A stretch of DNA of 64,000 nt from contig CM074129.1 in assembly GCA_037178625.1 (NCBI GenBank), forward strand, positions 4,277,963-4,341,962, in the 5' to 3' direction. The notes under the pieces are model-generated. The model was not told where the DNA came from. It did not search any database and saw nothing but the letters and a program-made list of their open reading frames with translations. Made by a program: the position numbers and the translations under genes. This document shows, piece by piece, positions 33,548 to 42,300 of the stretch; within the stretch, counting starts at the first letter, position 1; the number at the start of each line of letters is the position of its first letter. Origin of the DNA: Skeletonema tropicum (lineage: Eukaryota > Bacillariophyta > Thalassiosirophyceae > Thalassiosirales > Thalassiosiraceae).

Positions 33548-35131
33548 TTAGTCATTATTACTATCCCTGCGTGCGAGGTAGTTGATGACCTCTGCTTGCA
33601 TTTCATCAGATTGTGGTTGAACCGTGTTGATTTTTGTCCACGTTGTACCTCCAGCTCTTACCTTATCATTGCGAGCAAGTATCGCAGCCTCGTCCTTTCT
33701 TGGTTCATCCTTCATCTGGGCAAGTGCCATTGTCATCAGAGGTTCTTCATTCAATTTCAGCTCTTTGCCATCAAGTTTGATTCTACGATGAGCAATCTCT
33801 TTTCGCACAATGTCTTCGTTATTTCGGATCGCGGCAAAGTGACTGAGTAGTATGCCTCCTCCCACAGCGACAGGAACTTCAATCTTTCCGCTGCGTTGAG
33901 CCTTGGTGATGTTCCTCTGCTTTTCAGTGGCAGCCTCAAATTTATCTACATTCTTCTCCCTTTCGGCAGCGCTTGTTTTCTTGTTGGGATTACGGTAATG
34001 GTCAACGATCTCATTGAGCATCTCGGTCCCGACTTCCGCCACTGCTACCTCGGCTTCTTCAAAGAGTCCCTGAACATGAGTGAAGTGGCCAGTATTGCGT
34101 TCCGCACCATTCACTCGTTTGACTTTCAGCTTTTCTTTCATAGTTGGCTTTTCTTCTCTCTTCTTGTCGACAGACTCGCGATTGAAGGGTAGGTTGGAGA
34201 TGGAGTTAACGACCACACGAGCAGTCCTTCGATTCTCTTTCACATTCGTCCTTGACATGAAGTTGATATTTTGCACCATGCACTCTACCCATTGCTGGTT
34301 CAAAGCATGGGGAACAATTACTTCACAGATTTGACGGCGGACAGGTTCATAATCCCCTTCCTGCCAAGTTGATTTATCAAGGAAGTTTATCACACTCTCT
34401 GAGTGTAGGGATGCTATAAGTGGATCGATGATTTTTGCAATGAATGGATCTTTCAATATCTCGACCGGATTGGAATTCTGTGTCGCGTACATCATGACCT
34501 CGCCTATGCAGACTTCATGGCTTTCGCCGTATGTTTTATGGTTCTCCAGCTCAATTTCCTTCTGCGACCATTCAAATGTACCGGCTGCTAGCGCCCCATC
34601 ACTACAAGCGTTGAGCCAACGGATGAATTCGCGAGCCAACTCAGGATCTCCACCGATGATATAGACCAGTATCATTTGAGATGTCCAATGCGTATAAATA
34701 TGCTTGATAGAGCTATTCTTGTAATCCTTGAAGAAAAGATCCACCGCCTTTGTCATGAACTCCAATCCCCCCTTCTTGACATCACCTAGACTCGGTAATC
34801 CATCTAGCGAGGCTATGTAATCACTGAATTCCGGCAATTCTTTCCATTTATCACCAGCCATCATTTCATCCAGCTCCTTCTTCATCAAGTAAGATTGCTG
34901 CACGAAAAGCCGTGCCTTGTGACCATGACTTTTCGAGCCAAACAGTGGGTCAGGTTGCATCGCAGAATCAAACCCCAGGGAGTAAAGTAATATTTCGAAA
35001 ATCCAACAAGGAAGCATGTTGATCTGTTTCTTCACTCTCCATCTCGCGTACTTCCTCATTGTGGACTTCTTCGACTCGTCGATCCTGCACGCAATATCTA
35101 GACAATGTTTTGTACATCGCTGAGCCGACAT
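33548..35131 (-). CDS. Unassigned 527-aa protein of long-TIR element
   Basis: The ORF starts at ATG 35131 and is 527 aa, mostly helical and charged. Features seen: an N-terminal basic segment (MRKYARWRVKKQ), a middle region with THWTSQMILVYIIGG and WLNACSDGALAAGTFEW, an Arg/Asn-rich stretch FMSRTNVKENRRTARVVV at about 310, and a long charged C-terminal half with KKREEKPTMKEKLKVKR. No DDE/D triad, RNase H fold, helicase or zinc finger could be picked out. For the first 60 codons another frame (34968-35174, VEEVHNEEVREMESEETDQH) looks equally coding-like, so the true start may lie there, reached by splicing or a frameshift. It may be a transposase of unknown type, an accessory DNA-binding protein, or cargo. 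Confidence 0.5.
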   Translation of the reverse strand: MSAQRCTKHCLDIACRIDESKKSTMRKYARWRVKKQINMLPCWIFEILLYSLGFDSAMQPDPLFGSKSHGHKARLFVQQSYLMKKELDEMMAGDKWKELPEFSDYIASLDGLPSLGDVKKGGLEFMTKAVDLFFKDYKNSSIKHIYTHWTSQMILVYIIGGDPELAREFIRWLNACSDGALAAGTFEWSQKEIELENHKTYGESHEVCIGEVMMYATQNSNPVEILKDPFIAKIIDPLIASLHSESVINFLDKSTWQEGDYEPVRRQICEVIVPHALNQQWVECMVQNINFMSRTNVKENRRTARVVVNSISNLPFNRESVDKKREEKPTMKEKLKVKRVNGAERNTGHFTHVQGLFEEAEVAVAEVGTEMLNEIVDHYRNPNKKTSAAEREKNVDKFEAATEKQRNITKAQRSGKIEVPVAVGGGILLSHFAAIRNNEDIVRKEIAHRRIKLDGKELKLNEEPLMTMALAQMKDEPRKDEAAILARNDKVRAGGTTWTKINTVQPQSDEMQAEVINYLARRDSNND

Positions 35132-35229
35132 CTATTGTCATTGTCCCGCACATGCTTCCAATCAAAAATGTCACCGTACATTCATTTGACTCTGGTGTAG
35201 CGGAGGGGATGTGCCACGGTAGGAATCAC

Positions 35230-35655
35230 TCAAGTGGCAGCGGTGGCAGCTGGTAGAGGAGTATTGGTCGATAATTCTGGCGTAGGTGCGGCAGGGCGAT
35301 GAACTTCTGCTGGCTGTTCCTCCGATGCCTTCTCTTGCTCTTGTTCGACTGGAGCGGTATCTGAGGCTGAGGTTTTTGCATCCAATTTCTTTGGCGGTGG
35401 TTTCTCCAATGATGATGATGATGATGATGATGGACGCTTATTCGTTTTTCTAGCCTTGCCTTTCTTCTTGCGATTCTTGTCTAAATGCTTCTGGAATGCA
35501 GCTTTCACTTCGCCGTCATTGAATGCGATGTTCGTGAGCTTCCTACGGACATCGGGGTGAACTACTTGTGCTTCGTCGACTGAATTAAACCAACCAATTG
35601 CAGAGAAATATTGTCCATCCGGGAGCTTGCGCGCCTTATACGAAAAGAATACCAT
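35230..35655 (-). CDS. Unassigned 141-aa protein of long-TIR element
   Basis: The first ATG in frame is at 35655; the frame opens slightly upstream with TTG. The N-terminal 65 residues are globular (SYKARKLPDGQYFSAIGWF, DEAQVVHPDVRRKL). They are followed by a Lys/Arg-rich block (KNRKKKGKARKTNKRP) that could be a nuclear localisation signal, a poly-Ser tract encoded by GAT/ATC triplets on the opposite strand at 35410-35432, and a Pro/Ala/Glu-rich tail. It may be the second exon of the same gene as the 65-aa ORF just upstream. Confidence 0.45.
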   Translation of the reverse strand: MVFFSYKARKLPDGQYFSAIGWFNSVDEAQVVHPDVRRKLTNIAFNDGEVKAAFQKHLDKNRKKKGKARKTNKRPSSSSSSSLEKPPPKKLDAKTSASDTAPVEQEQEKASEEQPAEVHRPAAPTPELSTNTPLPAATAAT

Positions 35656-35666
35656 CTCCACTGTAT

Positions 35667-35864
35667 TCAATACCCATGTCCTTCAATTTCGGCCTTTGAC
35701 ACTGTATCGGCATCGATATCGACGAAACCACATACATCCCGAAGAATAATAGCAAGAGCTTTGTCGGTGAAGAGTTGATGGCGCAAAGTAGGATTATTCT
35801 TGAATAAATAGGCAACTGCTTTCCGAGTTGCTTTTTGCAACGCCCCTGAGGACAGCGATGACAT
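35667..35864 (-). CDS. Unassigned 65-aa ORF, probably first exon of the 141-aa gene
   Basis: The ATG-started ORF (MSSLSSGALQKATRKAV) has a confident coding look, with LFKNNPTLRHQLFTDKALA and ILRDVCGFVDID. It stops only 12 nt before the ATG of the next ORF, in a different frame. Joining the two by a small splice or a frameshift would give a protein of about 205 aa. No domain recognised. Confidence 0.45.
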   Translation of the reverse strand: MSSLSSGALQKATRKAVAYLFKNNPTLRHQLFTDKALAIILRDVCGFVDIDADTVSKAEIEGHGY

Positions 35865-36253
35865 CTCCTAAGTAGGATGCATTGAAGTGATGGTTTCTTT
35901 GCAAAATCATTTTTAAATCGAATACGAAGTATACATACTCGAGCATCTGTTAGCAATGGCATTGCCAAACAACCTGAACCATTACCAACACCGCTACCAA
36001 CACCGCCCAAAATGCATAACACCGCAAGAATACCATTCATACTGCCTCAATGATGTCACTATCGGTTCAAAGCCTCCGTAAATACACATCCGATAGAAGG
36101 CACAAGGACACATACTTGTATGACTTTTTATGTGCCATGAAGCTTCTGGAGTCTAAGTATCGGATAGATAGTAGAGCGAGTGTGGATGCTGCAAATGATG
36201 ATGTGTCGACCTAGATGGGCACATACAAGCCATATAAGATAGAGGCCCCATCG

Positions 36254-36484
36254 ACATCCGTCGGCAGCCAACAGCCGAATAAAAAATTTGAAATGGCCAT
36301 ATCTCGAAAAGTATGATAGCCACAACAGCGGACGAATACATGGCATACTCGCAAGAGGACGTAGAGTTAGATTCCATTGTCGTCGATGTCGTAACATGAT
36401 GGTTTGCATCTTCGAATATCACACTATTGGCCACGTTCAATAAGTGATTTATCTAGCTTTAATATTCGATTCGAACGAGGCCTT
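36254..36484 (-). repeat. Right TIR of long-TIR element
   Basis: This is the inverted partner of 33307-33528. It ends AACGAGGCCTT and is followed by TTCGATTTCG. Confidence 0.85.
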
Positions 36485-36815
36485 TTCGATTTCGTTCCCG
36501 CTCAAAAATGATGAATCCCCAGGATCTGAGAACTTGTTCTTTTTCAATCTTTTCGGTCCTTCCTCGGCAGGCCGATCAATTTGGATGATATTATGCAATC
36601 CCGAGGGAGATCCTCCTTCCAAGCGTGCGAGGAAGTATTCGGCACGGCAGGAAGAGCTTAATGATTGCCACATATCTTTACGTCCCACGAATTCGAAGCT
36701 TAATGTTTTCACTTCCTATCAAGTTGGTGGTGTTGGTAATCCAACTGGAAATCATTCACACCAACTTCACCAAGCAGCGAATCATCATTACCACCTGCCT
36801 CAATTTCAGCAGTAG
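36485..36815 (+). pseudogene. Possible 3' part of a gene split by the long-TIR element
   Basis: The open frame reads out of the TIR and ends at a TAG at 36813-36815. It has coding-like composition (GPSSAGRSIWMIL, SKRARKYSARQEELND) and a His/Gln/Asn-rich tail (QLHQAANHHYHLPQFQQ). A regulatory or nuclear protein is possible, but nothing is recognised. See the entry at 33130. Confidence 0.3.
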
Positions 36816-36842
36816 TACGTTGGTGCTTCGTGGGACGGACGG

Positions 36843-37287
36843 GTGAACAGTTGGATTTTACTTTCTAATGTACTCCACCAACGTTTGTCCCGTCACACAT
36901 CTGTTCGTGTCTGTGGTGGGTTGAAGATTCGCATCGAACTTGATGGGGATAGGCCGACTCAATGCAACGATAGCCAGCTCCAATGCAACAGCTTAAGCAC
37001 CATTCCCCTCTATTTCTTCATTCGTAGGTGTTTTGGTATGGCCTTGTCACGCGATAGATACCCCATAGTCTAGAGGCAGCAGCGTCCACTGCAACGGTGT
37101 TGGTGTTTGGAGACAACGACACAAGTAGGAGTTCTTTGCTTGTTCCCTTTCAGCGGCCGACATTATTAATGACGATATAATTATTAATAATTGATTATGA
37201 TAACAAGAAAAATAGTGGCAGGCGATCTAAAGTGTCAGGGTGATGATAAAATGTTGATAGATTGATGGGGGCGCGGGGGAATGGAGC
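36843..37287. other. Intergenic stretch, no gene recognised
   Basis: Short frames (36843-37073) lack a recognisable domain. The sequence turns AT-rich after 37150 (TATAATTATTAATAATTG) before the palindromic element at 37288. Confidence 0.4.
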
Positions 37288-38159
37288 CACCCTACATATC
37301 CATCAGGGGAAAAAGCGCCTCTGGCGCTCAAATCGGCCTGTTTTTAAGCGCATTTAAGCGCCTGCGTTGCCCTGGTACAAAATCCTACGGGCTTTCTCGT
37401 AGCTGTAGGAATTGACACGTCATCAAAGAACAGCCATCCGGTTGGTGCCACGTCATGATGTGACAGTCATTTGAATGGTGTTTGAGTGGTGCCACGTCAT
37501 GATGTGACACAATTCAGCACAAAGTCCGACCCGATCGAATGAGGAATGGAGCAAAAGGTAGAAGATGCTTCACATTTCACCTCGTAACATTACTCTCCAC
37601 CGATGGCAATACTGTCGTCATTGATTTTGAACAGGATAAACAAAACTCAGCATAGTATCATCATGTCAAAGAGTCTTCCTTCTTGGGACGTTAGCAATGC
37701 AAAGCCTTCGTCTCCCTCAGTTGCAACAAAAAATGTCTGCTTGCATGGAAGTCGCTGACACTGTCGCTAGTTAAATGTTACTGTTTGTTATGTAAAAGTA
37801 TACATATAAGGTAAATATATTTTGTTGCAATCCAGTGCGTTGTCATCTATGATATTATGAGCGACATTGCGTTGCCTACTTAGGTAGGTACTTATGCCAG
37901 ATGCCAGGCAAGAACTCCACTTCTTCTCTTCCAGGAGAAGCGGGGAAGCTAGAAAGTCTCACTTTTAAGCGGTAAAGTTGCGCTTAAGTGAAAAGGCTCA
38001 AATGGGGCCGATTTTAAGCCGCTTTTTCCCCTGATGGCTACCTACATAGGATCTTCTGTCACATGTGGGAGTCCTCTTCAGAGGGACTCTGCACACTAAG
38101 CACTTGTGCTGAGTCCTCCAAGTGACTCAGACAGGTGTCTGAAGATCCTATGTAGGGTG
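37288..38159. mobile_element. Palindromic 9-bp-TSD family member, interrupted
   Basis: The left end CACCCTACATA (37288-37298) is separated from the rest (38041-38159) by a 742-bp insertion. The uninterrupted element would run CACCCTACATAGGATCTTC to GAAGATCCTATGTAGGGTG, about 130 bp long. Its left half carries the GTCACATGTGGGAGTCC word set of the 21179 element. Its right half carries GCTGAGTCCTCCAAGTG and CAGACAGGTGTCTG, the word set of the 19802 left TIR. It is therefore a hybrid of two arms. The flanking GAATGGAGC occurs at 37279-37287 and 38164-38172, offset by 4 bp from the right end. Confidence 0.8.
37299..38040. mobile_element. 742-bp TIR element with 8-bp TSD (hAT-like)
   Basis: It is inserted in the left end of the palindromic element, with an exact 8-bp duplication CCTACATA at 37291-37298 and 38041-38048. 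The ends are TCCATCAGGGGAAAAAGCG and, inverted, TAGCCATCAGGGGAAAAAGCG. Subterminal sequence carries several GCGCTTAA/TTAAGCGC words on both sides. No ORF is convincing. An 8-bp duplication and a CAGGG core fit hAT elements; this class assignment is inference. Confidence 0.82.
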
Positions 38160-38958
38160 GATGGAATGGAGCGTCATGATCTTTTGCATCTTTCATCCCT
38201 TTTTCAGGGGAGATGGCTCACTTCGTTCGCGAAAGGATTCGCGAATTCGCGCTGGCCGCGCGAATTCCACAAATTTTTCCGTGCAGACCCATTTCGGGGG
38301 GGCTAGCGGACCAGCAACCCGAGCTGGTCCGGTCTAGTAATCCTTTACAGCTGTTTTCAAAACGATCCTGTTTATCGTAAAAAGTATCTCAATTCCGCCC
38401 GTATGGTAGAACCATACCAATGTGTGACACATATTTGACTCGACTGCTCTCTTCCCCCTACTCCTAGAGATGGCCAGGAATCCTCAGGATATTGGTAGCC
38501 TCTAGGATATTTTTTCGCCAATATTCGCTAAAAATATCCTCTTGTTCTAACAAGCCTACCTTGATAGGGAGATAGCTGGAGTGTTTCCAAGTGAATAACA
38601 CTATTGTTTACTCATATTATTGCATCTACTCACTCCTTTAGACCTGCATTGACACATCAGGCCATTATTGCAACGAAATAATGCTCAAAGCTGCAACACA
38701 TCTTATCTCTGAGGGTCTCGCCAACTACCCTATGAATGAATGCGGACTGTAAGAAAACACGCACTGCCGCAGCACGAGAAGCCTGAAAGGGTTATAAGTC
38801 TCGCTGCATCATCCCTACTATTCACTAGGAGTACAAGCAATCCTTCACCATTCACAGTTCTCGATGTCCACTCCCGTCAACACCTTTCTGATGTGCATTC
38901 CACCATACTCATAAATATCCTCCTTGTAAGTTAATAATAATAATAATATAACAGAAAT
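38160..38958. other. Intergenic stretch with small hairpins
   Basis: No gene is recognised. A 9-bp-stem hairpin CGGACCAGC/GCTGGTCCG with loop AACCCGA lies at 38307-38331, and a GC-rich run with TTCGCGAATTCGCGC lies at 38237-38262. A TAA trinucleotide repeat at 38932-38948 precedes the Copia insertion site. Confidence 0.5.
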
Positions 38959-39215
38959 TGTTGGAACCCTGGAAGATGGCTATCTCCGACACGCTCCTCT
39001 TCCGAGGATTCCTAGGAGAAAGCGCGCTGGCTGTCGCAACGACAGTCGCACCAGCCCTTGACAGCACCGAGATCGAGGTGGTGGTTGAAGTGGAGATCTT
39101 GGAGATCTTTCACACCACCTGGCAAGTTCCTGCTACGGTTCGCCACCCTAGTAATGTAGCCATTAAATCGTAGCTCACCTGTTAGTTCACTGCCTCTTTT
39201 GTGCTGTCTTCATCA
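38959..39215 (+). repeat. 5' LTR of Copia element
   Basis: 257 bp with TG...CA termini. Internal palindromic words GGAGATCTTGGAGATC and CTGTCGCAACGACAG could form small stems. The next bases, GAGCTACGCATT, do not resemble the initiator-tRNA primer site common in Copia. Confidence 0.95.
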
Positions 39216-39303
39216 GAGCTACGCATTTATTCTCTAACAGACCCCACACTCGCAGCAACACGCAGCGACTAGCACCCACGTGAGCTGCTCCCCCACCGGC
39301 AAA

Positions 39304-42300
39304 ATGACCGAAAGAAAACTCAGCCTCGAGGAGGCCACAAGTCATTTTAGTGACATCCAGATCACCGACACAATTGAATACGAACAATTTTTGGAGAATG
39401 CCAATGCCTCTTTGACATCAGGTAACTATGGCCCTGCAGCGGTAGGATTAGGAAGAGGATCGGAGGCCGAGGACGATGTTAGCCTCGTAGATACAGTAGA
39501 AGAGTTGGGAACTGCCTTCCATTCATTTGGTCAAACCTGCAACTCCACCATCAGTGGTCTCAACAATAATCTGTCCACCATCTCCGATGTCACTCAGTCG
39601 CATGCCAACAGCATCCAGCAAATCACCCAGCAACTAGCCATGCTAAGTGCGCAAGTGGCTCAAGGGCAACAACGGTATGCCCCCCCTCCAGCTCCCAGTA
39701 CATGGATGAGCGCAGTGAATAGATGTAACTTGGTTAAAACTAAACTTGCCATCAAGCCTCTCTCATTGTACGCCACCCAAAAAATAGTCCAACCTTTCTC
39801 CAATATCCAGCAATGTCTCCATGCTACAGTGCAGCCCCCACCAGAAGACGACGATGACATTACCGTCGTAACTGACAACCGCACCGCATCAAGACAATCG
39901 ACCATCCATCAAGCGAACAGTCTCCAAGGCAAAGGAAAACTTGTCCCACCCGACCATGCAGTTGCAGACTCAGGTGCTTCGGACCATTTCTTCATCGTCG
40001 AGGCCGAGGTCAACAATATTCGGCCTACAACCAGCCCCATTGCAATTACCCAACCCGATGGTACAGTCAGCAAATCAACGCACATGTGTGACATTGACTT
40101 GCCCTCCCTTCCACCAGCAGCCTGCAAGAACGGGCACATCGTTCCAGAATTCTCGAATGCATCGCTCATCTCCATCAGGCGACTAGTTGATGCAGGGTGC
40201 CAAGTCTTATTCACCATGCACGAAGTCCGTGTCTTGCACCACGGACGGTGTGTTTTGACTGGAAAGCGACACCCAGCAACGGGGCTATGGCTTCTTCCCC
40301 TGTCAAAGAAGCCAATGCAACCAGCATTTGATATCATAACACCTACCACCCAGCCAATTACTGCAACTGCAGCCGCACATAATGCATACACCATGCCAAC
40401 GAAACAGCAAGCCCTGAAATACATCCATCAGTGCCTATTTAGCCCACCAATCCCCACCCTTCTCCGTGCAATTGAAAACAATCAACTAAAAAGCTTCCCA
40501 CATATTCAACGTACCAAAGACGTGCGTCGACATCTAGCCTCCTCCCCAGCAACAGCAAAGGGCCATATGAAGAAGCCACGCGCAGGCCTCCGCAGCACCC
40601 GTAAAAAGCCACCCCAAACAAGCAAGTACAACCTCTCCTCGCCTTCAATAGGGATAGGCAAAGCTCCGCGGAGGTATACTACAACGGGCATGTCCCGTCG
40701 TCGCCTACAAGGCCTCGTCGCACACCAGTTAGAACAGGACCACAATAACAACCAACATGAACCGCAACAACCAACTACATCCCCTACCATCATCCCACCT
40801 GACGAAGAGGAAACGGAGCAGAGTGATCAAGAGACAACGGAGCAGCAAGAACAAGAGGAGACGGAGCAGAGCGACCAAGATGAGAAGAGCCTGAATGTAT
40901 TTTGCTATGCAGCTTTAGCGGATAAAATTGAGGGAACTATGTACACCGATGTAACAGGAGCCCTTCCACACCGGTCTTTAGAAGGCAACTTATACTACCT
41001 TATCGCTTACATCCATGACATGAATGCCATTTTAGCCCGGCCGATCAAGAGTACCAAGAGTGAGGATATAGTAGGCGCATTTGAGGAAATTTTCCAATAC
41101 TTGAAAGATCGAGGATATTCACCAAAACTCAATGTTACCGACAACCAAGCAGCATCCCAAATCAAACAATTCCTGTCAACAAATGACTGCCAGTGGCAGT
41201 TCGTCGAGCCTCACAACCATCGTGTCAATGCAGCTGAAAGAGCCATCCAAACCTTTAAGAATCACTTCATCAGTGGTTTGTGTTGTACCGACAGTGAATT
41301 CCCCCTCCAACTGTGGGATCAACTCACTGAGCAAGCTGAAATCACCCTCAATCTCCTCCGAACGTCGCGCCGAGACCCATCCAAGTCAGCATATGAAGAT
41401 CTTCATGGTGAGCCCTTCGATTTCAACCGCACCCCCCTTGCCCCACCAGGCACGAGAGCTGTCGTGTACGATCATCCAACATCAAGAGCATCATGGGCCC
41501 CAAGAGGATCCGATGCATGGTACGTGGGCCCTGCGAAGGACCACTACCGCAACTACCGTTTCTTCATTGTTGATACGAATGCATACCGCACTTCAGCCTC
41601 CTGCAAGTTCTTCCCGCAACATTGCCAGTATTACACACCCACACCCATCGAGCATGCCACAGCAGTCGCAGATGAGTTAGTTACCACCACCGAAGCCTTA
41701 CCGAAACGTCAACGTTTTGCCATCCTTTCCACAATAGCCAGAGCCTTGCAAAAGATCATCAGCATCCGCCAGCCAACCACAGAGGGTGTGAAGTCCATTT
41801 CAGAGGGTGGCCCAGCCACGCCAGAGTTCGCCGAAACAGAGGGTGGCAATAAAGTCATCCGCCCCAACAATCCAGCCATAACAACGTCAACCAATCCTAC
41901 AGCACCACGAGTACACCGCACCAAGCAACGCACCCACCAACGCCACACCCGCAATAACACCCCGGGCACCCTTCCAAAGCCTATAACACAACTACCAAAA
42001 CAACAACCCCGGCGTTCAAAACGTAATCGACAACCCACTCGAATAGCATTTGAAGAAATCCAACCCATTTCATCCAACCCTCCTAACACGAGGGTCCAGC
42101 AACATCGCATCATCTCCCAAGATGCCTTCTTGGCATATTTTGGCGCCACCATGATGGACACCCATACGAAGAACCTGTGGCGACCAACCCAGTTAGAACA
42201 CGCTCCAACCGAAGATATTACGTACTATTGCGCCCCAGTCACTCACCCCATCACTGGAAAGGCAATGAGGAAGTATGCAGAAGTCATCAAATGTGAAGAA

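Larger units (their letters stand above)
33307..36484 (-). mobile_element. Long-TIR element with unassigned ORFs
   Basis: Inverted arms of about 222 bp (33307-33528) and 231 bp (36254-36484) begin AAGGCCTCGTT and share ATTAAAGCTAGA-like and AGTATGMCATGTATTCG blocks. The innermost about 105 bp differ at only two positions that I see. The flanks TTCGTTT and TTCGATTT suggest, but do not prove, an imperfect 7-8-bp target duplication. Three minus-strand ORFs (65, 141 and 527 aa) fill the interior, and the last one stops 20 bp from the left TIR. Gene-filled space between TIRs is the layout of an autonomous DNA transposon, yet no known transposase signature is visible. Confidence 0.7.
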
